Positions 1 through 10,480 of a stretch of DNA of 64,000 bases are shown here, piece by piece. Positions within the stretch are counted from its first letter, which is position 1. Each line of letters opens with the position of its first letter. This stretch comes from Phocoena phocoena (lineage: Eukaryota > Chordata > Mammalia > Artiodactyla > Phocoenidae): NCBI RefSeq assembly GCF_963924675.1, contig NW_027077394.1:558001-622000 (forward strand), read 5' to 3'. The position numbers were made by a program, and so were the translations under genes. The notes below the pieces were generated by a model. The model was given only the letters and a program-made list of their open reading frames with translations. It made no database searches and had not been told where the DNA came from.

Positions 1-565
1 AATTTGAGACCCTTTTCTATTTTGTAATTCAGTTCATGTGTAGTCAAGTTTACATTCCGTCTATTCGTGATATCTTATGATGTTTCTTTTTCTGTGTGAC
101 GTAGTTCACGTAGAATCACCGTACCTGCATCCACTCACTATGCCGCTATGGGCCTGATGACACAGATTTCATTGCTGAGTGATATTGCATTGTACGTACG
201 TGCCACAAGTTCTTTATCCATTTTTTGCTTTCTGGGATATTTACCTGATACTGTAGACGAGCTTCTTGTGAACACAGCCGTCTCAAATATTGGGGTGGCT
301 GTCTGTTTTTGATTTTAATTTCCGTAAGCTATAGGACCATAAGTGGAAGTGCCATAGGCTGTGTTGCTTTGTTTCTTTCGTGTTTCAGGAAACACCATAC
401 ACTTCTCCAGGGTGGCTGCTGGCAATTTACATCCTGCCAATCAGCATAACAAGGCTCCCTGTTCTCCATATCCTGTCCTACCTTTCTGGATTTTACACTT
501 TTTTCAGATGGCCCTTTTGCCAGGGGGGCAGTGAGACTTCATTGTAGTGCAGATTTCATTTACAG
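1..565 (-). mobile_element. Degenerate LINE-1 3' end, cut by the window start
   Basis: This is the ORF2-proximal two thirds of the repeated LINE-1 remnant; its 3'UTR tail lies before the window. It ends about 10 bases before the palindrome at 576, so the LINE-1 5' truncation point sits almost against the mariner-like palindrome. Confidence 0.78.
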
Positions 566-575
566 GCTTGCTTGG

Positions 576-647
576 TTGGCCAAAAAGGGCGTATGCGTTT
601 TTTCCTGAATATATTCAGGAAAAAACGCATACGCCCTTTTTGGCCAA
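576..647. mobile_element. Perfect 72-bp palindrome, probable short mariner-type MITE (representative copy)
   Basis: Two 36-bp arms are exact reverse complements with no spacer; the centre lies between 611 and 612. Symmetry stops at once outside the arms (575 and 648 are both G). The arm starts TTGGCCAAAAAG and later has a T-run followed by CC. This resembles, from memory, the short palindromic mariner of cattle and sheep, which starts with the same 12 bases and also carries a T-run then CC. The middle of the arm differs from that recalled consensus identically on both sides. Folded as RNA or single-stranded DNA it gives a stem of more than 30 bp. It sits at S+575 to S+646 in each unit. A comparison with cetartiodactyl mariner consensus sequences would test the family call. 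Confidence 0.75.
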
Positions 648-1442
648 GTGCATCATTGTCGACGTTCTGCCTCTTTTCCTATGCTTTCAGGGCAATTCCA
701 GTCTACCCCCTGCAATCGTTTTCCTGAAATTCTGCCCCGCTTTCAAGTCCCCTTCGCAGGCTTACTTCAATATATTTTTGGAGGAAAGCTGTCATTTATA
801 ACTCTGCAGGTTTGTGAATTACAGTGCCCCTGAGCTCCTTTCTTCAACTCGCTTTCTTGTGAGCTGGGCACAAAACCGCAGGATTGCTTCAGGCCCTAAT
901 CTGTTTCCAGCAGGGCACACTGAGCCTTTGTTTAATTCCTCTTCCTGGTGGGCAATGAGCGTTACATTTGCCCGTGCAGACACCTACAGCTAGTCTCTCA
1001 TTGGTTCTCCCTATTCCTGTTCATTTTGCACAGAAATTGCAAGCTGTGCCAAAGAGGAGGTTAAAGGCACTGACTCTCCAAGCGGGGAGAGTGTTAGTAA
1101 AGCATCTGGAATGGTGAACCCGAGGACCAGGATACGAAAACTGAGATGCATTTTAAATCATTTCCCAATCACATGGTGGACGATACTCTTGGTTTCCCAT
1201 GCATGTTTTAGCTGGAGGAAGAATCCCTTGAACCTGGAGAGTTGGGACCCATGGAATGGGTACCATGCAGTATGACTTCAAAGGGTCTGCATTTGCTCAC
1301 TGAAACTCACCAATGCTATCAGCCTGAAGTGTCCAGCCTTATGTCTCAACCAGCTCTGGGTGTAGATGTGTTAAATCCCGGTTGCATCACATGCGCTGAG
1401 TGAATTATTTAAGAATTGCTCTCTATTTCACTGTCTTTATGA
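648..1442. other. Unidentified part of the monomer (representative copy)
   Basis: About 795 bp between the palindrome and the LINE-1 T-run match no element or gene I recognise. Stop codons interrupt all frames, and small open stretches change with single-base variants between units. Conserved landmarks include a GTCGAC site at 659-664, lost in units 19, 28 and 30, and GGTACC at 1259-1264. Most of the bases separating classes A and B lie here. It may be older satellite sequence or a transposon too decayed to recognise by eye. Confidence 0.6.
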
Positions 1443-2310
1443 TTTTTTTTTGAAATTTATTTTGATAATGGGATTTATCGGATTTTCACTGCTGCGTTTA
1501 TGCCGCTGTACACACGCTTGATTCTCTTACGGAGACATATATATCCATGGGTTTTAAGATTCTTCCTAGTCAGGTATATTCCTAGGCGTTGAATATGTGG
1601 TGTTGGGTCCATTTCGTTGAGCAAGGAGTAGGTCTTGTCTATTACATATTTGGCTTATGGAAAGTTATCTGTGCTAATTTCAGTCTCTGGTTTTATGAAG
1701 CACCCCAACGCACCTTTCCCCATAAGCAAGCACCAGTTGGTTTTCTAAATTTGAGACCCTGTTCTGTTTTGTAATTCAGTTCATGTGTAGTCAAGTTTAC
1801 ATTCCGTGTATTAGTGATATCTTATGATGTTTCTTTTTCTGTGTGACGTAGTTCACGTAGAATCACCATACCTGCATCCACTCACTATGCCGCTACGGGC
1901 CTGATGACAGATTTCATTGCTGAGTGATATTGCATTGTACGTACGTGCCACAATTTCTTTATCCATATTTTGCTTTCTGGGATATTTACCTGTTACTGTA
2001 GACGAGCTTCTTGTGAACACAGCCGTCCCAAATATTGGGGTGGCTGTCTGTTTTTGATTTTAATTTCCGTAATCTATAGGACCATAAGTGGAAGTGCCAT
2101 AGACTGTGTTGCTTTGTTTCTTATGTGTTTCAGGAAACACCATACACTTCTCCAGGCTGGCTGCTGGCAATTTACATCCTGCCAATCAGCATAACAAGGC
2201 TCCCTGTTCTCCATATCCTGTCCTACCTTTCTGGATTTTACACTTTTTTCAGATGGCCCTCTTGCCCGGGGGGCAGTGAGACTTCATTGTAGTGCAGATT
2301 TCCTTTACAG
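1443..2310 (-). mobile_element. Degenerate LINE-1 3' end (ORF2 end plus 3'UTR), representative copy
   Basis: Read on the minus strand this is a 5'-truncated LINE-1. On the plus strand it runs from the reversed poly-A tail (T-run 1443-1451) through 3'UTR to the ORF2 3' end. Landmarks recalled from laurasiatherian LINE-1s appear in the right order: GAAATTTATTTTG after the T-run, the GCCGCTGTACACA region, ATATATCCAT with AAGATTCTT, ACCTTTCCCCATAAGCAAG, GTAATTCAGTTCATGTGTA, GATATCTTATGATGTTTCTT, CTGAGTGATATTGCATTGTA, CTTCTTTATCCAT, CAATTTACATCCTGCCAATC, and ACTTCATTGTAGTGCAGATT. Every landmark carries substitutions, so the copy is old and cannot code. No target-site duplication was found. The same block occurs in every unit. 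An alignment to LINE-1 consensus sequences would settle family and divergence. Confidence 0.8.
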
Positions 2311-3492
2311 GCTTGCTTGGTTGGCCAAAAAGGGCGTATGCGTTTTTTCCTGAATATATTCAGGAAAAAACGCATACGCCCTTTTTGGCCAAGTGCATCA
2401 TTGTCGACGTTCTGCCTCTTTTCCTATGCTTTCAGGGCAATTCCAGTCTACCCCCTGCAATCGTTTTCCTGAAATTCTGCCCCGCTTTCAAGTCCCCTTC
2501 GCAGGCTTACTTCAATATATTTTTGGAGGATAGCTGTCATTTATAACTCTGCAGGTTTGTGAATTACAGTGCCCCTGAGCTCCTTTCTTCAACTCGCTTT
2601 CTTGTGAACTGGGCACAAAACCGCAGGATTGCTTCAGGCCCTAATCTGTTTCAGGCAGGGCATGCTGAGCCTTTGGTATATTCCTCTTCCTGGTGGGAAA
2701 TGAGCGTTACATTTGCCCGTGCAGACACCTACAGCTAGTCTCTCATTGGTTCTCCCTATTCCTGTTCATCTTGCACAGAAATTGCAAGCTGTGCCAAACA
2801 GGAGGTTAAAGGCACTGACTCTCCAAGCAGGGAGACTGTTAGTAAATCATCTGGAATGGTGAACCCGAGGACCAGGATACGAAAACTGAGATGCATTTTA
2901 AATCATTTCCCCATAACACGGTGGACCATACTGTGGGTTTCACATGCATGTTTTAGCTGGAGGAAGAATCCCTTGAACCTGAAGAGTTGGGACCCATGGA
3001 ATAGGTACCATACAGTATGACTTCAAAGGGTGTGCATTTGCTCACCTCAACTCACCAATGCTATCAGCCTGAAGTGTCCAGCCTTATGTCTCAACCAGCT
3101 CTGGGTGTAGATGTGGTCAATCCCGGTTGCATCACATGCCCTGAGTGAATTATTTAAGAATTGCTCTCTATTTCACTGTCTTTGTGTTTTGTTTTCGAAA
3201 TTTATTTTGATAATGGGATTTATCGGATTTTCACTGCTGCCTTTCGGCCGCTGTACACACCCTTGATTCTCTTACGGAGACATATATATCCATGGGTTTT
3301 AAGATTCTTCCTAGTCAGGTATATTCCTAGGCGTTGAATATGTGGTGTTGGGTCCATTTCGTTGAGCAAGGAGTAGGTCTTGTCTATTACATATTGGGCT
3401 TATGGAAAGTTATCTGTGCTAATTTCAGTCTCTGGTTTTATGCAGCACCCCAAGGCACCTTTCCCCATAAGCAAGCACTAGTTGGTTTCCTA
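1748..3492. repeat. Unit 2, class B, 2-bp deletion
   Basis: 1,745 bp, the shortest complete unit: GATGACAG near 1904 lacks two bases of the usual GATGACACAG. Palindrome 2321-2392 perfect. The tail is B type (TGTGTTTTGTTTTCG, CTTTCGGCC). A CpG transition gives CACCATACC near 1868, and GGTATATTCC near 2675 is private. Confidence 0.95.
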
Positions 3493-5239
3493 AATTTGAG
3501 ACCCTTTTCTATTTTGTAATTCAGTTCATGTGTAGTCAAGTTTACATTCCGTGTATTCGTGATATCTTATGATGTTTCTTTTTCTGTGTGACGTAGTTCA
3601 CGTAGAATCACCGTACCTGCATCCACTCACTATGCCGCTATGGGCCTGATGACACAGATTTCATTGCTGAGTGATATTGCATTGTACGTACGTGCCACAA
3701 GTTCTTTATCCATTTTTTGCTTTCTGGGATATTTACCTGATACTGTAGACGAGCTTCTTGTGAACACAGCCGTCTCAAATATTGGGGTGGCTGTCTGTTT
3801 TTGATTTTAATTTCCGTAAGCTATAGGACCATAAGTGGAAGTGCCATAGGCTGTGTTGCTTTGTTTCTTTCGTGTTTCAGGAAACACCATACACTACTCC
3901 AGGGTGGCTGCTGGCAATTTACATCCTGCCAATCAGCATAACAAGGCTCCCTGTTCTCCATATCCTGTCCTACCTTTCTGCATTTTACACTTTTTTCAGA
4001 TGGCCCTTTTGCCAGGGGGGCAGTGAGACTTCATTGTAGTGAAGATTTCATTTACAGGCTTGCTTGGTTGGCCAAAAAGGGCGTATGCGTTTTTTCCTGA
4101 ATATATTCAGGAAAAAACGCATACGCCCTTTTTGGCCAAGTGCATCATTGTCGACGTTCTGCCTCTTTTCCTATGCTTTCAGGGCAATTCCAGTCTACCC
4201 CCTGCAATCGTTTTCCTGAAATTCTGCCCCGCTTTCAACTCCCCTTCGCAGGCTTACTTCAATATATTTTTGGAGGATAGCTGTCATTTATAACTCTGCA
4301 GGTTTGTGAATTACAGTGCCCCTGAGCTCCTTTCTTCAACTCGCTTTCTTGTGAGCTGGGCACAAAACCGCAGGATTGCTTCAGGCCCTAATCTGTTTCC
4401 GGCAGGGCACGCTGAGCCTTTGGTTAATTCCTCTTCCTGGTGGGAAATGAGCGTTACATTTGCCCGTGCAGACACCTACAGCTAGTCTCTCATTGGTTCT
4501 CCCTATTCCTGTTCATTTTGCACAGAAATTGCAAGCTGTGCCAAAGAGGAGGTTAAAGGCACTGACTCTCCAAGCGGGGAGAGTGTTAGTAAAGCATCTG
4601 GAATGGTGAACCCGAGGACCAGGATACGAAAACTGAGATGCATTTTAAATCATTTCCCAATCACATGGTGGACGATACTCTTGGTTTCCCATGCATGTTT
4701 TAGCTGGAGGAAGAATCCCTTGAACCTGGAGAGTTGGGACCCATGGAATGGGTACCATGCAGTATGACTTCAAAGGGTCTGCATTTGCTCACCGAAACTC
4801 ACCAATGCTATCAGCCTGAAGTGTCCAGCCTTATGTCTCAACCAGCTCTCGGTGTAGATATGTTAAATCCCGGTTGCATCACATGCCCTGAGTGAATTAT
4901 TTAAGAATTGCTCTCTATTTCACTGTCTTTATGATTTTTTTTTGAAATTTATTTTGATAATGGGATTTATCAGATTTTCACTGCTGCGTTTATGCCGCTG
5001 TACACACGCTTGATTCTCTTACGGAGACATATATATCCATGGGTTTTAAGATTCTTCCTAGTCAGGTATATTCCTAGGCGTTGAATATGTGGTGTTGGGT
5101 CCATTTCGTTGAGCAAGGAGTAGGTCTTGTCTATTACATATTTGGCTTATGGAAAGTTATCTGTGCTAATTTCAGTCTCTGGTTTTATGAAGCACCCCAA
5201 CGCACCTTTCCCCATAAGCAAGCACTAGTTGGTTTTCTA
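3493..5239. repeat. Unit 3, class A (A2 subtype)
   Basis: 1,747 bp, A tail. Palindrome 4068-4139 perfect. The A2 signature is CAACTCCCC near 4238 with GGAGGATAGC, shared with units 8 and 10. Private changes include ACACTACTCC near 3894, GAAGATTT near 4041 and a CpG transition at 4972. Confidence 0.95.
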
Positions 5240-6986
5240 AATTTGAGACCCTGTACTGTTTTGTAATTCAGTTCATGTGTAGTCAAGTTTACATTCCGTG
5301 TATTAGTGATATCTTATGATGTTTCTTTTTCTGTGTGACGTAGTTCACGTAGAATCACCGTACCTGCATCCACTCACTATGCCGCTATGGACCTGATGAC
5401 ACAGATTTCATTGCTGAGTGATATTGCATTGTACGTACGTGCCACAACTTCTTTATCCATATTTTGCTTTCTGGGATATTTACCTGTTACTGTAGACGAG
5501 CTTCTTGTGAACACAGCCGTCCCAAATATTGGGGTGGCTGTCTGTTTTTGATTTTAATTTCCGTAAGCTATAGGACCATAAGTGGAAGTGCCATAGGCTG
5601 TGTTGCTTTGTTTCTTATGTGTTTCAGGAAACACCATACACTTCTCCAGGCTGGCTGCTGGCAATTTACATCCTGCCAATCAGCATAACAAGGCTCCCTG
5701 TTCTCCATATCCTGTCCTACCTTTCTGGATTTTACACTTTTTTCAGATGGCCCTCTTGCCCGGGGGGCAGTGAGACTTCATTGTAGTGCAGATTTCCTTT
5801 ACAGGCTTGCTTGGTTGGCCAAAAAGGGCGTATGCGTTTTTTCCTGAATATATTCAGGAAAAAACGCATACGCCCTTTTTGGCCAAGTGCATCATTGTCG
5901 ACGTTCTGCCTCTTTTCCTATGCTTTCAGGGCAATTCCAGTCTACCCCCTGCAATCGTTTTCCTGAAATTCTGCCCCGCTTTCAAGTCCCCTTCGCAGGC
6001 TTACTTCAATATATTTTTGGAGGATAGCTGTCATTTATAACTCTGCAGGTTTGTGAATTACAGTGCCCCTGAGCTCCTTTCTTCAACTCGCTTTCTTGTG
6101 AACTGGGCACAAAACCGCAGGATTGCTTCAAGCCCTAATCTGTTTCGGGCAGGGCATGCTGAGCCTTTGGTAAATTCCTCTTCCTGGTGGGAAATGAGCG
6201 TTACATTTGCCCGTGCAGACACCTACAGCTAGTCTCTCATTGGTTCTCCCTATTCCTGTTCATCTTGCACAGAAATTGCAAGCTGTGCCAAACAGGAGGT
6301 TAAAGGCACTGACTCTCCAAGCAGGGAGACTGTTAGTAAATCATCTGGAATGGTGAACCCGAGGACCAGGATACGAAAACTGAGATGCATTTTAAATCAT
6401 TTCCCCATAACACGGTGGACCATACTGTGGGTTTCACATGCATGTTTTAGCTGGAGGAAGAATCCCTTGAACCTGAAGAGTTGGGACCCATGGAATAGGT
6501 ACCATACAGTATGACTTCAAAGGGTGTGCATTTGCTCACCTAAACTCACCAATGCTATCAGCCTGAAGTGTCCAGCCTTATGTCTCAACCAGCTCTGGGT
6601 GTAGATGTGGTCAATCCCGGTTGCATCACATGCCCTGAGTGAATTATTTAAGAATTGCTCTCTATTTCACTGTCTTTGTGTTTTGTTTTCGAAATTTATT
6701 TTGATAATGGGATTTATCGGATTTTCACTGCTGCCTTTCGGCCGCTGTACACACCCTTGATTCTCTTATGGAGACATATATATCCATGGGTTTTAAGATT
6801 CTTCCTAGTCAGGTATATTCCTAGGCGTTGAATATGTGGTGTTGGGTCCATTTCGTTGAGCAAGGAGTAGGTCTTGTCTATTACATATTGGGCTTATGGA
6901 AAGTTATCTGTGCTAATTTCAGTCTCTGGTTTTATGCAGCACCCCAAGGCACCTTTCCCCATAAGCAAGCACTAGTTGGTTTTCTA
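5240..6986. repeat. Unit 4, class B
   Basis: 1,747 bp, B tail. Palindrome 5815-5886 perfect. It carries the A-type base in CCATAGGCTG near 5593, a small conversion patch. Private changes include ATGGACCTG near 5388 and a CpG transition at 6769. Confidence 0.95.
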
Positions 6987-8733
6987 AATTTGAGACCCTT
7001 TTCTATTTTGTAATTCAGTTCATGTGTAGTCAAGTTTACATTCCGTGTATTCGTGATATCTTATGATGTTTCTTTTTCTGTGTGACGTAGTTCACGTAGA
7101 ATCACCGTACCTGCATCCACTCACTATGCCGCTACGGGCCTGATGACACAGATTTCATTGCTGAGTGATATTGCATTGTACGTACGTGCCACAAGTTCTT
7201 TATCCATTTTTTGCTTTCTGGGATATTTACCTGATACTGTAGACGAGCTTCTTGTGAACACAGCCGTCTCAAATATTGGGGTGGCTGTCTGTTTTTGATT
7301 TTAATTTCCGTAAGCTATAGGACCATAAGTGGAAGTGCCATAGGCTGTGTTGCTTTGTTTCTTTCGTGTTTCAGGAAACACCATACACTTCTCCAGAGTG
7401 GCTGCTGGCAATTTACATCCTGCCAATCAGCATAACAAGGCTCCCTGTTCTCCATATCCTGTCCTACCTTTCTGGATTTTACACTTTTTTCAGATGGCCC
7501 TTTTGCCCGGGGGGCAGTGAGACTTCATTGTAGTGCAGATTTCATTTACAGGCTTGCTTGGTTGGCCAAAAAGGGCGTATGCGTTTTTTCCTGAATATAT
7601 TCAGGAAAAAACGCATACGCCCTTTTTGGCCAAGTGCATCATTGTCGACGTTCTGCCTCTTTTCCTATGCTTTCAGGGCAATTCCAGTCTACCCCCTGCA
7701 ATCGTTTTCCTGAAATTCTGCCCCGCTTTCAAGTCCCCTTCGCAGGCTTACTTCAATATATTTTTGGAGGAAAGCTGTCATTTATAACTCTGCAGGTTTG
7801 TGAATTACAGTGCCCCTGAGCTCCTTTCTTCAACTCGCTTTCTTGTGAGCTGGGCACAAAACCGCAGGATTGCTTCAGGCCCTAATCTGTTTCCAGCAGG
7901 GCACACTGAGCCTTGGTTTAATTCCTCTTCCTGGTGGGCAATGAGCGTTACATTTGCCCGTGCAGACACCTACAGCTAGTCTCTCATTGGTTCTCCCTAT
8001 TCCTGTTCATTTTGCACAGAAATTGCAAGCTGTGCCAAAGAGGAGGTTAAAGGCACTGACTCTCCAAGCGGGGAGAGTGTTTGTAAAGCATCTGGAATGG
8101 TGAACCCGAGGACCAGGATACGAAAACTGAGATGCATTTTAAATCATTTCCCAATCACATGGTGGACGATACTCTTGGTTTCCCATGCATGTTTTAGCTG
8201 GAGGAAGAATCCCTTGAACCTGGAGAGTTGGGACCCATGGAATGGGTACCATGCAGTATGACTTCAAAGGGTGTGCATTTGCTCACCTAAACTCACCAAT
8301 GCTATCAGCCTGAAGTGTCCAGCCTTATGTCTCAACCAGCTCTGGGTGTAGATGTGTTAAATCCCGGTTGCATCACATGCCCTGAGTGAATTATTTAAGA
8401 ATTGCTCTCTATTTCACTGTCTTTGTGTTTTGTTTTCGAAATTTATTTTGATAATGGGATTTATCGGATTTTCACTGCTGCCTTTTGGCCGCTGTACACA
8501 CCCTTGATTCTCTTACGGAGACATATATATCCATGGGTTTTAAGATTCTTCCTAGTCAGGTATATTCCTAGGCGTTGAATATGTGGTGTTGGGTCCATTT
8601 CGTTGAGCAAGGAGTAGGTCTTGTCTATTATATATTGGGCTTATGGAAAGTTATCTGTGCTAATTTCAGTCTCTGGTTTTATGCAGCACCCCAAGGCACC
8701 TTTCCCCATAAGCAAGCACTAGTTGGTTTTCTA
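6987..8733. repeat. Unit 5, chimera: A body, B tail
   Basis: 1,747 bp. Palindrome 7562-7633 perfect. The body is A1, but B alleles appear at GGGTGTGC (about 8271) and CCTAAAC (about 8288), then A at GTGTTAAATCCC (about 8355), then a B tail. The B tail is why unit 6 is again class A. GCCCGGGGGGC near 7506 is also B-like. CpG transition at 8486. Confidence 0.95.
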
Positions 8734-10480
8734 AATTTGAGACCCTTTTCTATTTTGTAATTCAGTTCATGTGTAGTCAAGTTTACATTCCGTGTATTCA
8801 TGATATCTTATGATGTTTCTTTTTCTGTGTGACATAGTTCACGTAGAATCACCGTACCTGCATCCACTCACTATGCCGCTATGGGCCTGATGACACAGAT
8901 TTCATTGCTGAGTGATATTGCATTGTACGTACGTGCCACAAGTTCTTTATCCATTTTTTGCTTTCTGGGATATTTACCTGATACTGTAGACGAGCTTCTT
9001 GTGAACACAGCCGTCTCAAATATTGGGGTGGCTGTCTGTTTTTGATTTTAATTTCCGTAAGCTATAGGACCATAATTGGAAGTGCCATAGGCTGTGTTGC
9101 TTTGTTTCTTTCGTGTTTCAGGAAACACCATACACTTCTCCAGGGTGGCTGCTGGCAATTTACATCCTGCCAATCAGCATAACAAGGCTCCCTGTTCTCC
9201 ATATCCTGTCCTACCTTTCTGGATTTTACACTTTTTTCAGATGGCCCTTTTGCCAGGGGGGCAGTGAGACTTCATTGTAGTGCAGATTTCATTTACAGGC
9301 TTGCTTGGTTGGCCAAAAAGTGCGTATGCGTTTTTTCCTGAATATATTCAGGAAAAAACGCATACGCCCTTTTTGGCCAAGTGCATCATTGTCGACGTTC
9401 TGCCTCTTTTCCTATGCTTTCAGGGCAATTCCAGTCTACCCCCTGCAATCGTTTTCCTGAAATTCTGCCCCGCTTTCAAGTCCCCTTCGCAGGCTTACTT
9501 CAATATATTTTTGGAGGAAAGCTGTCATTTATAACTCTGCAGGTTTGTGAATTACAGTGCCCCTGAGCTCCTTTCTTCAACTCGCTTTCTTGTGAGCTGG
9601 GCACAAAACCGCAGGATTGCTTCAGGCCCTAATCTGTTTCCGGCAGGGCACGCTGAGCCTTTGGTTAATTCCTCTTCCTGGTGGGAAATGAGCGTTACAT
9701 TTGCCCGTGCAGACACCTACAGCTAGTCTCTCATTGGTTCTCCCTATTCCTGTTCATTTTGCACAGAAATTGCAAGCTGTGCCAAAGAGGAGGTTAAAGG
9801 CACTGACTCTCCAAGCGGGGAGAGTGTTAGTAAAGCATCTGGAATGGTGAACCCGAGGACCAGGATACGAAAACTGAGATGCATTTTAAATCATTTCCCA
9901 ATCACATGGTGGACGATACTCTTGGTTTCCCATGCATGTTTTAGCTGGATGAAGAATCCCTTGAACCTGGAGAGTTGGGACCCATGGAATGGGTACCATG
10001 CAGTATGACTTCAAAGGGTCTGCATTTGCTCACCGAAACTCACCAATGCTATCAGCCTGAAGTGTCCAGCCTTATGTCTCAACCAGCTCTGGGTGTAGAT
10101 GTGTTAAATCCCGGTTGCATCACATGCGCTGAGTGAATTATTTAAGAATTGCTCTCTATTTCACTGTCTTTATGATTTTTTTTTGAAATTTATTTTGATA
10201 ATGGGATTTATCGGATTTTCACTGCTGCGTTTATGCCGCTGTACACACGCTTGATTCTCTTACGGAGACATATATATCCATGGGTTTTAAGATTCTTCCT
10301 AGTCAGGTATATTCCTAGGCGTTGAATATGTGGTGTTGGGTCCATTTCGTTGAGCAAGGAGTAGGTCTTGTCTATTACATATTTGGCTTATGGAAAGTTA
10401 TCTGTGCTAATTTCAGTCTCTGGTTTTATGAAGCACCCCAACGCACCTTTCCCCATAAGCAAGCACTAGTTGGTTTTCTA
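8734..10480. repeat. Unit 6, class A, palindrome with one mismatch
   Basis: 1,747 bp, A tail. Palindrome 9309-9380 has T instead of G at 9321 in the left arm. CpG transitions at 8800 and 8834. Private changes include ATAATTGGAAG near 9075 and CTGGATGAAG near 9950. Confidence 0.95.

Larger units (their letters stand above)
1..1747. repeat. Unit 1, class A
   Basis: 1,747 bp, A body and A tail. Palindrome 576-647 perfect. It has the A1 signature: GGAGGAAAGC near 780 and CCAGCAGGGCACACTGAG near 907. Private bases include C61 and C1729. GCGCTGAG near 1395 is shared only with unit 6. Confidence 0.95.

Noticed and set aside
101..115. TGACGTAG as a CRE-like regulatory site in each unit
   Set aside because: It matches only half of a cAMP-response element, lies within the LINE-1-derived block, and is broken by CpG transitions in several units. 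Nothing suggests selection.
716..730. CGTTTTCCTGAA, similar to the palindrome tip, about 70 bp downstream of it
   Set aside because: Only about 12 bases match in a T- and C-rich context, with no matching second arm. Chance is the simpler explanation.
547..801. 84-residue open frame across the palindrome, present in every unit
   Set aside because: It begins at GTG, not ATG. Its conservation follows from the repeat itself, it runs through a palindrome and a LINE-1 remnant read in the wrong direction, and it has no recognisable domain.
1607..1630. CENP-B-box-like string TTTCGTTGAGCAAGG in every unit
   Set aside because: The TTCGTTG half fits, but the CGGG half required for CENP-B binding is absent and the site derives from LINE-1 3'UTR. 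CENP-B binding is not supported.
1589..1774. 61-residue open frame in every unit, and the 74-residue frame in most B-headed units
   Set aside because: Both begin at TTG and lie inside the antisense LINE-1 3'UTR/ORF2 remnant. The 74-residue frame is missing from most class A units because of single-base class differences.
1430..2325. Target-site duplication around the LINE-1 remnant
   Set aside because: No convincing matching flanks were seen before the T-run and after the ORF2 end. With this much decay they would not be expected to survive.
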